58,886 bases of DNA. Origin: a virus. Where the stretch lies: positions 1 through 58,886 of IMG/VR virus record IMGVR_UViG_3300006484_000012, one strand, 5' to 3'. The number at the start of each line of letters is the position of its first letter. Within the stretch, counting starts at the first letter, position 1. A program made the translations under genes and the position numbers. Below, in pieces: positions 15,669 through 24,936 of the stretch. Below the pieces are notes generated by a model. The model was not told where the DNA came from and made no database searches. It saw only the letters and a list, made by a program, of their open reading frames with translations.

Positions 15669-18524
15669 ATGGGCCTACAGTCTGAAATATATGATTTCTT
15701 TAACGAAGCCGAAGAAGATCCTATAAAAAGGAAGAGACGGACGAGGGATGAAATGGAGCCTCCTAAAAAAGCTTCAAAAACATACGGATTAAATATAAAC
15801 CCAGAAGGGTTAAAATCTTCATATAAGGCAGGATCGGTACACGAAATAAGATTTAACAACCTTACTAAAGGGGTACGTCAAAAAATATACACTATATATA
15901 GGTCTATTTCAGAGCAAGATTTTAAAGATCTAAAACAAAATGTAAATCCTAAAGTATCGACCTTAGTATCACCTACCAGCTCAGAACCTAATCATTACAT
16001 AGACATATACTATATAACTATACCAAAGGCTAGATTTGGAAGAAGGACTGGTGCGGACCATACTTATTACATATATCTAAAAGAGGATGTAGTTAAAGGA
16101 TTAACTAATGAACAAAAAGATAAGATAAAGCTAGTACTAGTTCCTATAAAAGATATTTCTGAAGGTTTAAGTAAAAGGCCTATGGACTTATTTACTTTTA
16201 ATAGTTTTTTAACTGATAGAGAAAAGCAAAAACTTAAGAGGGTAAAATCAACACCTGCTACATCAACTGGTGATGAAGAAGAGCCTCTAGACGTAGATCT
16301 TAGTTTTCTTTATGATGAAGCTGACATGGAAGAACCAGCAGATGAGGAAATACCGGAGCCCCAAGCTTCTAAAACAACGGATGTAGCAGATAATTTTTCT
16401 AAAGAAGATAAAGCAGCTGCCTCTGGGTTTGTATTAGACAATGATAGAATATTAAATAAGATAAAAAACAATTATGATCTATCAAAAACAACATCAATAC
16501 CAGACGCAGAAAAGAAAAAAGCAAAAGAAGAAGTAGGAAACTCTATAAAAATATTTCTGAATAAGTTGTTTGATTCTATAGAAAAAGAATCAGAAAGAGA
16601 TGCTGCTATAGAGTATATAATAAAAAATAGATTAGACAAAGATAATAAAGGTGACCTATATAAAATGATAAAATTAATATACGATAATATGAAAAGCCTT
16701 AAAGAAAGTTCTTTTTTAAACGAGGAAGAAGCAAGGAAGAAGTATCTAATTAAAACCATTCCAGGAAGCAAACTAGATGGTACTTTAATTAACAGTAAAG
16801 TAGCTAAAAAGAATATTGATGATAAAGGAGAAACAGCTACAGGGGAGTATATTATAAGTCTCACAGATACTCAAGTTAGAAACTTTAAATCTGCAAAAGG
16901 TTTAGAAAGCGGATTTAAATCTATTGAAGATTATAAGGAAGAGCCAAAAGCTTCTAAAGATAAACCAGTAGATGAGCCAACTATAGCTAAAGCTGATGAA
17001 GGTCCTAAGTATAAAGTAGGGCTAACAATAGATGGCGGAAAAGAAAATGTAGCAGACATGAGTGTAGGTCAGATACTTAAATTTGTTAAGTCTGATCCTG
17101 ACAATAAAGATATAGCTTTTGAAGATATTGAAGTTGGAGTACCTCTTCAATTTAACCAAAAGATGTCTGTTGGCCCAGTTAGAAAAGGAAGCATAGTATT
17201 AAAAAGCAAAAGCCCAGTAGGTCAAAAAAGTGATCTTACAAAAGTACTAACTACTTTTAGATCTGAACCCGGTAAAGAAAAAGCTACTCAAGATAAAGTA
17301 AAGGCAGAAAAGCCAGAAATGAAAACTGTTAAGCAAATGGGTAGGTTTATAAGCGTACCTGTTAATATGGGAGTTAAAATGGCAACTATAAACCCATCTG
17401 ATCTAACGTACAAATATTATATAGTAGATAAAAATGATACGGAGAAGTATCCAAACGGTAGATTATTGAGAGATGCTGATGGTGGGCCTCTTGGAACCGA
17501 TGATAGAGTAGAAGCTATGGAAATAGCTAAAAAAATGGGACCTGGATATTCTGTTTATCAAAAAGCAGAAATGAAAGCGAAAAGAGTGGACATAGATGAA
17601 GACTTATCTAAAGAAGATAAGAAAAAAATAGAAACTTCTAGAGTCTCTTTTATAATACAAGACCCTACAGACGCAGACAAAACATTAAACGTATCAGATA
17701 CTGTAAAAAGTGCTATGTTCAATAAAGATAAAAATGAACTAATAGTAGAATTGACTAGTGCTGGAAAAGCAATGTTTGTTGGAACTAAAAACGGAAACGT
17801 TACAGGTACATACGAAGCCCCAGATAAGAAGGTTACAAAGATACAAGATACAATGGATCCTCTTAATAAAGTACTAGATAAAGTATTTCCTAGCCCTGCT
17901 AACGAGGCAATGGAATCATATATTCGTAAGCGTATTCGTGAGGCAATCAAAGAAGCCGAAGTAAGCCAGTATTGGGGATATCAAGGTAAAGATGTAAAAA
18001 AAAAGCGTCTTGAAGAGTATCTAAAGAAGTATGATTGGGGTTTTCAAGACAGTGATAATCCTTACACACACGCTAACGGCAGTGCTAAACATGCTATAGT
18101 ATCTAAACTAGTACATGAACTACAAGCAATGGGCGTAGATGCAATAGCAATATTCAATTCATATGCACCAGAAGGGTATCAAGTATCAGATCTAGATCAA
18201 TTAGACTATGCTTCTGACTCTCCATTAGGATCACAGCTTACACAGCCATACAATCCAGACTCTTTGACTGCTAGAGGCGGTAGAGTAGCTGAACAAGGGC
18301 CAGTGGCAACTAAAGGTCAAGGAGCTGACCAGTTAGATAGATTGGTTGCTAATATAACACCGCAGCTTAAAGATGCTATAAAAGCAAAGGGAAGTGCAAA
18401 AAATGCAGAAGGTTTAATATCTGTGTTTAGGCAAGCTAAAGGAATATCTGATGACAATAAGGACCCTAATGATGAAAAAAATGTTACAGATGAAATGATT
18501 TTCAAAAAAATAAAAGGAATATAA
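15669..18524 (+). CDS. Very large charged head-cluster protein of unknown function
   Basis: A 951-residue protein between core genes and the prohead protease. It begins MGLQSEIYDFFNEAEEDP, resembling the leaders of its neighbours, and is rich in Lys, Asp and Glu throughout. Beta-type domains lie in the first 180 residues and around 490-640, with long disordered linkers between. Near residue 755 a second SYIRKRIREAIKEAE helix starts a compact domain with QYWGYQGKDVKKKRLEEYL and a HAIVSKLVHELQAMGVDAIA helix. No polymerase, nuclease or protease motif was recognised. Packaged internal protein or core component are the best options; T4 has no counterpart of this size here. Confidence 0.6.
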   Translation: MGLQSEIYDFFNEAEEDPIKRKRRTRDEMEPPKKASKTYGLNINPEGLKSSYKAGSVHEIRFNNLTKGVRQKIYTIYRSISEQDFKDLKQNVNPKVSTLVSPTSSEPNHYIDIYYITIPKARFGRRTGADHTYYIYLKEDVVKGLTNEQKDKIKLVLVPIKDISEGLSKRPMDLFTFNSFLTDREKQKLKRVKSTPATSTGDEEEPLDVDLSFLYDEADMEEPADEEIPEPQASKTTDVADNFSKEDKAAASGFVLDNDRILNKIKNNYDLSKTTSIPDAEKKKAKEEVGNSIKIFLNKLFDSIEKESERDAAIEYIIKNRLDKDNKGDLYKMIKLIYDNMKSLKESSFLNEEEARKKYLIKTIPGSKLDGTLINSKVAKKNIDDKGETATGEYIISLTDTQVRNFKSAKGLESGFKSIEDYKEEPKASKDKPVDEPTIAKADEGPKYKVGLTIDGGKENVADMSVGQILKFVKSDPDNKDIAFEDIEVGVPLQFNQKMSVGPVRKGSIVLKSKSPVGQKSDLTKVLTTFRSEPGKEKATQDKVKAEKPEMKTVKQMGRFISVPVNMGVKMATINPSDLTYKYYIVDKNDTEKYPNGRLLRDADGGPLGTDDRVEAMEIAKKMGPGYSVYQKAEMKAKRVDIDEDLSKEDKKKIETSRVSFIIQDPTDADKTLNVSDTVKSAMFNKDKNELIVELTSAGKAMFVGTKNGNVTGTYEAPDKKVTKIQDTMDPLNKVLDKVFPSPANEAMESYIRKRIREAIKEAEVSQYWGYQGKDVKKKRLEEYLKKYDWGFQDSDNPYTHANGSAKHAIVSKLVHELQAMGVDAIAIFNSYAPEGYQVSDLDQLDYASDSPLGSQLTQPYNPDSLTARGGRVAEQGPVATKGQGADQLDRLVANITPQLKDAIKAKGSAKNAEGLISVFRQAKGISDDNKDPNDEKNVTDEMIFKKIKGI

Positions 18525-18535
18525 TTATATACAAC

Positions 18536-19144
18536 ATGCAAGTACTTACAGAATACCATCAGATACAATTACCGAATCAGCTATTAGAAGCATACGAACC
18601 TGGTAAGCCTATGATGATCACAGGAGTGATTATACAACGTTCTAATGCTAAAAATAGGAATGGCAGGGTATATCCTTCAGATGTATTGAGGAGAGAGATA
18701 GATAAGTACAATGATACTATGGTAAAAGCTAACCGTGCTTTAGGAGAACTAGACCACAGTGATTCTAACGTAGTGAATCTAAAGAACGTATCACATAATA
18801 TCAAGAAGATATACTGGAAAGGAGATGATGTATGTGGAGATATTGAAATACTAGACGGAGATGAGTTCCCAGCAGGCAGAATAGCCGCAGGATTGCTTCG
18901 TAGAGGCATTCCAGTAGGTATTAGTTCAAGAGGTATGGGAAGTGTACAAGAATCACATGATGGTACCGTTACTGTTAATGATGATTTTAATCTTCTTACC
19001 TTTGATTTAGTGTCCTTTGAATCAACCCAAGGGGCCAACCTAAGCCTCAGAGAAGGATATGAAGCAACTAAAAAGTCATACGATAGTATAGATAAGATAG
19101 TTAAAGATTTAATTTGCAATAATACCGGTGTTTGCCACTGCTAA
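18536..19144 (+). CDS. Prohead core protease (gp21-like serine protease)
   Basis: Cleaves scaffold and capsid proteins during head maturation, typically after (L/I)xE. The protein has 202 residues, close to T4 gp21 (212). Catalytic motifs are visible: GELDH at 70-74 (His74) and GISSRG at 128-133 (Ser130 or 131), with DFNLLTFDLVSFEST near 150-164 as the following conserved strand. The N-terminus contains QLLEAYEPG (about 15-23), a plausible self-cleavage site. Order protease-scaffold-capsid is as in T4. Confidence 0.93.
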   Translation: MQVLTEYHQIQLPNQLLEAYEPGKPMMITGVIIQRSNAKNRNGRVYPSDVLRREIDKYNDTMVKANRALGELDHSDSNVVNLKNVSHNIKKIYWKGDDVCGDIEILDGDEFPAGRIAAGLLRRGIPVGISSRGMGSVQESHDGTVTVNDDFNLLTFDLVSFESTQGANLSLREGYEATKKSYDSIDKIVKDLICNNTGVCHC

Positions 19145-19297
19145 TTAAAAAATATTTATAAAAAGATTGGTTTTTATAATTTCTATATATTTATTATAGA
19201 AATATTCGCCTAATACTCTTTTCTATAAAGAGTTGAAATATAAAAAATCTATTGCACCTCTAATAGGCGTAAATCCAAAAAACAAATTTTAAGGAAA
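19145..19297 (+). promoter_or_regulatory. 153-base structured leader before the scaffold-capsid genes
   Basis: The longest gene-free gap in the window. It contains TATTTATA (19153-19160), a 9-bp inverted repeat (19179-19187 with 19195-19203) whose 7-base loop is TATTTAT, and a second 7-bp hairpin (19215-19221 with 19227-19233). CGCCTA (19207-19212) can pair with TAGGCG (19264-19269) around the second hairpin. An AAGGAAA just before the ATG is one of the few Shine-Dalgarno-like sites. Placement before the most highly expressed genes suggests a promoter plus a stabilising 5' leader. Confidence 0.5.
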
Positions 19298-20380
19298 ATG
19301 AACACAAATTTGCTCAAAGAAGCAATCGCAGATGCGGATGCTATCAAAAAAATGGCTATTGAGAATGCCAAGGCTAGTTTAAACGAAGCTTTTGATTCTA
19401 AAATCAAATCTATGCTTACTGCACGTCTTGAAGAAGAAGCTGATGACCTCGAAGAAGAATACGAAGAGGAAGATGAAGCTGCTTTATTTGAGAAAAAGAA
19501 AAAAGTTGCTGAACCTGAAGAAGATGGATCTAAAGAACACGAAGCAGGTGAAAGTGATGAGTATGAAGCAGGAGAAGAAGAAGAAGAAAAAGAAATGAAA
19601 AAATCATCTGAAGAAGACGAAGCTGACGAAGGATTCAATCTTGATGAACTATTAGCAGAATTAGAAGCTGACGAAATGGGTAAAGATGATAAAGTAATGG
19701 AAGCTCCTGAAGAAGAAGAAGATGAAGCTTACGAGGCTAAAGAATCTGAAGAAGATGGTGAAGTTTACGAAGCTGAGGACAAAGACGATGCCGAAGAAGA
19801 AGAAGCTAAAGAAGATATGGATGAAGAAATAGATATCCAAGCTCTTTTAGCTGAACTTGCTGGTGATGATGATGAGGAAAAAGAAGAAAAAGAAGAAGAA
19901 AAAGACGAAGTTGCAACTCTTGAAGAAGAGATGATGAGTCTTCTTGAAAAAATGAAGCAAGCTAAAGCTGCTAAAGAAAAGAAAGAAGATGAACCAAAAG
20001 AATCAGAAGAACTTCAAGAAATTAGACGTCAAGCTGCTGAGTTAACTCAAAAGGTTAATGAAACCAATTTGATCAACGCTAAACTTCTTTATCTGAATAA
20101 AATTCTTCGCAAGTACAACTTGTCAGAACAACAAAAGATTAAAGTTATCAGTGCTTTTGACAAAGCTGAAACTGTTAATGAATCAAAGATCGTTCACGAA
20201 TCTTTGGATCAAGCATTCAGCGTTAAAAACGATAATGTTAAATCCGGTCTTAAAGAATCTATCGGTTTCGCTTCTAGCGCAGCTGGTACTTCAACAAAAC
20301 GTGTTATAAACGAAAGCGTAGTTGGCGATGTTGATAAACAAGTATCAAGATGGCAGAAACTTGCTGGTATAATCAAGTAA
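19298..20380 (+). CDS. Prohead core scaffold protein (gp22-like)
   Basis: Forms the inner core around which the capsid assembles and is then degraded by the prohead protease. The 360-residue protein is extremely Glu/Asp-rich from about residue 45 to 230. A helical C-terminal part follows (about 235-360), with an ELTQKVNETNLINAKLLYLN helix and a final VSRWQKLAGIIK, typical of gp22-type scaffolds. The N-terminal MNTNLLKEA and several later xxE steps could serve as cleavage sites. It is longer than T4 gp22 (269), mainly because of the acidic region. Codon choice (CTT, CGT, GCT) shifts toward that of the capsid gene. Confidence 0.87.
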   Translation: MNTNLLKEAIADADAIKKMAIENAKASLNEAFDSKIKSMLTARLEEEADDLEEEYEEEDEAALFEKKKKVAEPEEDGSKEHEAGESDEYEAGEEEEEKEMKKSSEEDEADEGFNLDELLAELEADEMGKDDKVMEAPEEEEDEAYEAKESEEDGEVYEAEDKDDAEEEEAKEDMDEEIDIQALLAELAGDDDEEKEEKEEEKDEVATLEEEMMSLLEKMKQAKAAKEKKEDEPKESEELQEIRRQAAELTQKVNETNLINAKLLYLNKILRKYNLSEQQKIKVISAFDKAETVNESKIVHESLDQAFSVKNDNVKSGLKESIGFASSAAGTSTKRVINESVVGDVDKQVSRWQKLAGIIK

Positions 20381-20407
20381 TTTAAAAACAAAAATAAAAA
20401 TTAGAAA

Positions 20408-22036
20408 ATGAACGTACAATCTCTCTTAGAAAGTTCTAATCCTTACGCTTCCCAAATGACGGAAGCCCAAAGGTTAGTTAAGAAGTGGGGTGAAACTGGT
20501 CTTTTGGAAGGTAATGACCTTTCAAAGCAACCATACGGCAAAGAGCGTATGGCTATCATCCTCGAAAACCAAGCTAAACAGCTTATGGTTGAACAATCTC
20601 AAACTGGTACTGGTGGTTCTTTTACCGTTGGTTCTGGTGAACAATGGGCTGGTGTAGCTCTTCCGCTCGTGCGTAAGATCTTCGCTGACATTTCTGCTAA
20701 AGAATTTGTTAGTGTACAACCAATGACCCTCCCTGCTGGTCTTGTATTCTTCCTTGAATTCAAGTATGGTACTAACGTACCAGGTACAGCACAAGCTAAC
20801 AGATTTACTTCTGGTGATAGCATGTATGGTACAACCAACGTTAAAGATGTTGATCCTTCTGGTGGTCTTTATGGTGCTGGTCGTTTCGGTTACTCAATTA
20901 ACGAAGCTTCTGCTTCTGCTAACTATGTAATCACAACTGCATCTGCAGCTGACGTTAACTTCAATTCTCTTTACAGTGCTTCTGCAGCTGCTGGTCAACT
21001 ACGTAAGTTGTCTATCACAACTGCAACTGTTGCGCTTTCTGGTATGGATACTAACGGTGTTCGTGGATTTGTTGTAACTGGTAGCGGTGTTAACGAAAGC
21101 AACTTGCTTGCTGAGTTTACTTCATACGCTTCTAACGGCACTCTTTCTTTCGTTGTATCTGGTTCTGCAGGTCAAGTAAACCTTGGATCTGGTTCTGGAG
21201 CAGTATTCTATCAAAAGCAACCTGCTGATAACAGCCGTGGTGACTTCGAAGATGCAGCATCTAGCCCATTAACTGGATCTAATGCAATCCCTGAAATCAA
21301 CGTAGAAATGCGTTCTGAGGCAGTTGTTGCTAAAACAAGGAAATTAAAAGCTAAGTGGACTCCGGAATTTAGTCAAGATTTGAACGCATACCAATCTTTG
21401 GATGCTGAAGCTGAATTGACTTCAACTCTTTCTGAGTACATTTCTCTTGAAATCGATCTTGAGATCATCGACATGTTGATCCAAAATGCAAACACTACCG
21501 AATTCTGGTCTGCTGCGAACAATACGTTCTACAATAAAGCAACTGGAACTTGGACTGCTCCTTCAACTGGATTCTACAATACACAAGGTGGCTGGTTTGC
21601 TACATTGGGTACAAAGATCCAAAGCGTAGCTCGTACTATTCACAAGAAGACTCTTCGTGGACAAGCTAACGTTATCATGTGCGGACCTTCTATCGCTACA
21701 ATCATCGAATCTATCCCTGGCTATGCCGCTGATACCGATGGTAGCAGAGAAGAGTTTGCAATGGGTTCACACAAAGCTGGTCAATTGAATAGCCGTTACA
21801 AAGTGTATGTTAACCCATACATGAATGAAAACACTGTTCTTTTGGCTTATAAAGGCAGCCAGTTCCTTGAAACAGGTGCTGTGTTCGCTCCTTATATTCC
21901 ATTGATCATGACTCCTTTACTCTACGATCCAGAAACTTTCACACCAAGGAAAGGTCTGATGACTAGGTATGCTAAGAAAATGTTGCGTGCTGAATTCTTC
22001 GGAAAGATAGCAGTAGCTGATCTAGCCTCTATCTAA
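20408..22036 (+). CDS. Major capsid protein (gp23-like)
   Basis: The main shell protein, 542 residues against 521 in T4 gp23. The N-terminal VKKWGETGLLEG and AIILENQAK segments line up with the gp23 start (KW, LLEG, ENQ), and VRKIFADISAKEFVSVQPMT lines up with the gp23 region ending in GVQPM. The maturation cleavage in gp23 is near residue 65; here LMVE-Q at about 59-63 is a candidate by position. The gene uses many CGT, AAC, TTC and GGT codons, unlike most neighbours, as expected for a highly translated gene. A strong terminator follows. Confidence 0.95.
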   Translation: MNVQSLLESSNPYASQMTEAQRLVKKWGETGLLEGNDLSKQPYGKERMAIILENQAKQLMVEQSQTGTGGSFTVGSGEQWAGVALPLVRKIFADISAKEFVSVQPMTLPAGLVFFLEFKYGTNVPGTAQANRFTSGDSMYGTTNVKDVDPSGGLYGAGRFGYSINEASASANYVITTASAADVNFNSLYSASAAAGQLRKLSITTATVALSGMDTNGVRGFVVTGSGVNESNLLAEFTSYASNGTLSFVVSGSAGQVNLGSGSGAVFYQKQPADNSRGDFEDAASSPLTGSNAIPEINVEMRSEAVVAKTRKLKAKWTPEFSQDLNAYQSLDAEAELTSTLSEYISLEIDLEIIDMLIQNANTTEFWSAANNTFYNKATGTWTAPSTGFYNTQGGWFATLGTKIQSVARTIHKKTLRGQANVIMCGPSIATIIESIPGYAADTDGSREEFAMGSHKAGQLNSRYKVYVNPYMNENTVLLAYKGSQFLETGAVFAPYIPLIMTPLLYDPETFTPRKGLMTRYAKKMLRAEFFGKIAVADLASI

Positions 22037-22060
22037 TCAGATGAGGAAATAAAATGAAAG

Positions 22061-22086
22061 AGCCGGGTTTATCCCGGCTTTTTTAT
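22061..22086 (+). terminator. Rho-independent terminator after the capsid gene
   Basis: AGCCGGG (22061-22067) and CCCGGCT (22073-22079) form a perfect GC-rich 7-bp stem with a 5-base loop, followed at once by TTTTTTT. It is the only strong terminator found in the window. Confidence 0.93.
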
Positions 22087-22096
22087 TATTATAATC

Positions 22097-22104
22097 TATT
22101 TATA
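22097..22104 (+). promoter_or_regulatory. TATTTATA motif after the terminator
   Basis: Lies between the capsid terminator and the PhoH gene, 12 bases before its ATG. A restart of transcription here would fit a promoter role. Confidence 0.5.
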
Positions 22105-22116
22105 TAAAACTAGTTT

Positions 22117-22806
22117 ATGTCATCAAACCATCACAAAGATCCCGTGTTTCAGCAGAAGAGAGTCCCTAAAAACCCAATCAAATTTCAGTTATCATTAAAC
22201 GATGAACAGAAGATTGCAAAAGAGAAAATAATAAACAGCGATATTGCAGTTATCAGAGGAAAGGCAGGTAGTGGTAAATCGTTATTAGCGGCACAAATAG
22301 CACTAGATATGCTATTTAAGAAAGAAGTTGAGAAGATTATAATAGCTAGGCCCGCTATTACAGCCGGAGAACAGATTGGATTCTTGCCAGGTACAAAAGA
22401 TGAGAAGATGGCACCATTTACCGCACCTGTATATGATAACATGTATAGGCTTACTGGTAAAGAAAAGATAGAAAAGTTAGTATTAGAAGGAGAGATAGAG
22501 ATCATCCCAGTAGGATTTCTTAGAGGGTTCAACTTCAGTAACTGCATAGTCATAATAGACGAAGCACAAAACTGTTCTGAGAATCAACTGGAGCTTATTA
22601 TGGGACGTTTGTGTATAGGATCCAAGATTATTATATGTGGAGACAGTGCACAGATAGATCTTAAGAATAAGAAAGACTCAGGGTTTGATTTTATATGTAA
22701 GCATATGAAAGATATCCCAGGATTTAGCACAATAACCCTGCAAACCAATCATAGGCACCCAATAGTAGAACCTATGCTGGCTATATTTGAACAATACAGG
22801 AGTTAG
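22117..22806 (+). CDS. phoH: PhoH-like ATPase
   Basis: A P-loop ATPase of the PhoH family, common in marine and freshwater phages; its role in infection is unsettled, and RNA-related or phosphate-stress functions have been suggested. The 229-residue protein has Walker A GKAGSGKS (48-55), a IIIARPAITAGEQIGFLPG segment, Walker B VIIDEAQN (145-152), a IICGDSAQIDL motif and a TNHRHPIV arginine-finger region near the end. It consists of the PhoH core only, with no PIN domain. It begins a new transcription block after the terminator. Confidence 0.93.
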   Translation: MSSNHHKDPVFQQKRVPKNPIKFQLSLNDEQKIAKEKIINSDIAVIRGKAGSGKSLLAAQIALDMLFKKEVEKIIIARPAITAGEQIGFLPGTKDEKMAPFTAPVYDNMYRLTGKEKIEKLVLEGEIEIIPVGFLRGFNFSNCIVIIDEAQNCSENQLELIMGRLCIGSKIIICGDSAQIDLKNKKDSGFDFICKHMKDIPGFSTITLQTNHRHPIVEPMLAIFEQYRS

Positions 22807-22809
22807 CGA

Positions 22810-22823
22810 TATTTATATTTATA
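22810..22823 (+). promoter_or_regulatory. Two overlapping TATTTATA motifs
   Basis: TATTTATA occurs at 22810-22817 and again at 22816-22823 in the short gap before the neck gene, 11 bases from the ATG. Confidence 0.47.
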
Positions 22824-22834
22824 AAGAATTATAA

Positions 22835-24058
22835 ATGGCAGGACAAGTAGAAATACAATATTACGACGCATCTATAGCATTATTGCCAGTATCTGGTAAT
22901 ACTCCTTTTGGATATTATGATGCTGATCCTCAATTTCAGGCAGACGGTCCAAAATTTGTAAAATTTGCATCTAGAAGACTGGGATATCCTATCATGGAGA
23001 TAGAATTACAAGATATCAACTTCTACGCTGCATTGGAAGATGCAATATCTGCATATGGTAAAGAACTATATGAGTATAAGATAAGAGAGAATTACTTATC
23101 GATGGAGGGAAGCCCCACTGGTAGTTCTTTAAATAATGCATTAATCCAGCCTAACTTTACAAATATAATGAGAATAGCTGCTGATTACGGCAGTGAAGTA
23201 GGAAGTGGAGGAAATGTACCTTATTATACAGGATCAATAGATTTATATTCAGGACGTCAGTATTACGATTTAAACGCATGGGCTAGTTCTTCTGGCGCAG
23301 CTCAATCTGGAGATCAGATAGATATAAAAAGGATATTTTACGAAGCACCACCAGCTATTACAAGGTACTTTGATCCATATGCAGGAACTGGTACAGGATT
23401 GCAATCATTGATGGAAACTTTTGGCTTTGGTCAAATGTCTCCTGGTATTAACTTTATGTTGATGCCTGTATATTTTGATGTACTTAAAATACAAGCTATT
23501 GAATTCAATGATCAAATAAGAAAATCAGCTTATACATTTGAGATACACAACAATCAATTGAGGATATTCCCAATACCAACTTTTGATAGGAGGTTATATT
23601 TCACATATGTTAAGAAGTCTGAAATGGGTTCTTTGATCAGAGGTGGAGTAGCTATATCTGGATCGTCTGCTACAAGTGTAACTACTGTAGGTATAGGACC
23701 TGGAAGTGCTAATATAATCACAAACATAAGTAATGTTCCGTTCCACACAATTGTATACAGTCAAATCAATGACATATTCAAAAAATGGATATTTGATTAT
23801 GCTCTAGCTATAACTAAAGAGACTTTAGGAAATATAAGAGGGGTGTATAGCCAAATACCAGTACCTGGAGCAGAAGTTACTATAAACGGACAGACTTTAA
23901 TAGATCAAGCCACTGCTGAAAAAGGTGCTTTAATTGATCAACTTAGAGGAACTTTAGATGATACGTCACGTCAAAAACAGATGGAGAAAAAATCTCAAGA
24001 AGCTGCTATGATGCGTGATACTTTTATCAATTTTCCAATGCCAATTTACATAGCATAA
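22835..24058 (+). CDS. Neck protein (gp13-like)
   Basis: Probably a head-completion/neck protein. The 407-residue protein has an early FASRRLGYPIMEIELQDINF and a FYAALEDAISAYGKELYEY helix, a pattern shared by neck proteins of T4-like environmental phages. The middle contains FEIHNNQLRIFPIP and LYFTYVKKSEM; later there is YSQINDIFKKWIFDYALAI and LGNIRGVYSQIPVPGAEV. The C-terminal 60 residues are a helical tail with MRDTFINFPMPIYIA at the end. It follows PhoH and precedes other connector-type genes. The family is fairly clear; the exact T4 equivalence is inferred from order. Confidence 0.72.
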   Translation: MAGQVEIQYYDASIALLPVSGNTPFGYYDADPQFQADGPKFVKFASRRLGYPIMEIELQDINFYAALEDAISAYGKELYEYKIRENYLSMEGSPTGSSLNNALIQPNFTNIMRIAADYGSEVGSGGNVPYYTGSIDLYSGRQYYDLNAWASSSGAAQSGDQIDIKRIFYEAPPAITRYFDPYAGTGTGLQSLMETFGFGQMSPGINFMLMPVYFDVLKIQAIEFNDQIRKSAYTFEIHNNQLRIFPIPTFDRRLYFTYVKKSEMGSLIRGGVAISGSSATSVTTVGIGPGSANIITNISNVPFHTIVYSQINDIFKKWIFDYALAITKETLGNIRGVYSQIPVPGAEVTINGQTLIDQATAEKGALIDQLRGTLDDTSRQKQMEKKSQEAAMMRDTFINFPMPIYIA

Positions 24059-24447
24059 TGGTAAAGTTAATAGATATATTAATAGAAGATAGATTTGAAA
24101 GAAAAGAGTCTATAAAGAAAACTTTTCATACGTACTCTTGTGTATTCCTTATTAAGTTTAAAAAAAAGTTTAATAGAGTACAGGCCGTAGAAAGAGTAAG
24201 AGGTATAAAGAGTGTTACTATTGTAGACTTGAGAGGAGATGAAAGATTGGATAAAATTAACAGAACTCTCACAGACTATGAATATAGTACAGTGGAGGTT
24301 AAATTTATTACCAATAAAGATCCTAAAAAACATCTAGAGTATATTAAAAAAGCTATGGTGGGTTCTGATAAAAAACAAGATATTGATAATATTGTTGGCA
24401 TAGTTGCGGCTAAACCCAAGCTAGACACTTTAATACAACTAGATTAA
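24058..24447 (+). CDS. Small conserved neck-cluster protein with leader
   Basis: A 129-residue protein. It begins MVKLIDILIEDRFER, which resembles the leader of several 5-9 kb genes (LIE-D step). The remainder looks like a small alpha/beta domain with VQAVERVRGIKSVTIVDLRG and YSTVEVKFITNKDPKKHLEY, of ferredoxin-like type. No function is recognised. It is wedged between two neck genes with one-base overlaps, so it is probably a structural or assembly protein. Confidence 0.55.
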   Translation: MVKLIDILIEDRFERKESIKKTFHTYSCVFLIKFKKKFNRVQAVERVRGIKSVTIVDLRGDERLDKINRTLTDYEYSTVEVKFITNKDPKKHLEYIKKAMVGSDKKQDIDNIVGIVAAKPKLDTLIQLD

Positions 24448-24935
24448 TGGCACTATACGGCGGAATAAGAGCAAGATCCTTTTTCAGACATCACAGCAGA
24501 CAAATCGTAAATAGGATTATTGCTGAGGAGGTGCTGTATTATAAGATATCTCTACCGGAGACTAAGTATAATATATACGGAGAGTCTAAAAACAAGATGT
24601 ATAACCAGCCTATATTAATAGCTTGTCTATACTTAGTAGATCAACAGGTGTCTGAAGACCAAACCTTTGGTAAATCTAGAGCACAAACAGCAGAGTTTAG
24701 ATTTTTAAGAGATGATTTAATAGATTTAAATTTAGTTACTGAGGCTGGAGACATTATATGTTGGCAAGAATCTTACTATGAAGTAGATCTTGTAGTAGAA
24801 AACCAAAGAGTGATGGGTAAGAACCCAGAATATTCTTTAGAATCAGATCTAGAGAAGTATGGTGAGTCATGGTCTATGATATGTAAGGCGCATCTTACTG
24901 GAGTTAATAAACTAAACCTCATTAAAACTACATAA
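24447..24935 (+). CDS. Neck / head-tail joining protein (gp14-like)
   Basis: A 162-residue protein that starts MALYGGIRARSFFRHHSRQIV. It has FRFLRDDLIDLNLV and GDIICWQESYYEVDLVVENQ, features of the gp14-type neck proteins in T4-like phages, and ends in a LESDLEKYGESWSMICKAHL segment. It lies just downstream of the gp13-like gene, the same order as in T4. It would join the completed head to the tail. Confidence in the class is moderate, since neck proteins diverge strongly. Confidence 0.65.
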   Translation: MALYGGIRARSFFRHHSRQIVNRIIAEEVLYYKISLPETKYNIYGESKNKMYNQPILIACLYLVDQQVSEDQTFGKSRAQTAEFRFLRDDLIDLNLVTEAGDIICWQESYYEVDLVVENQRVMGKNPEYSLESDLEKYGESWSMICKAHLTGVNKLNLIKTT

Positions 24936-24936
24936 A

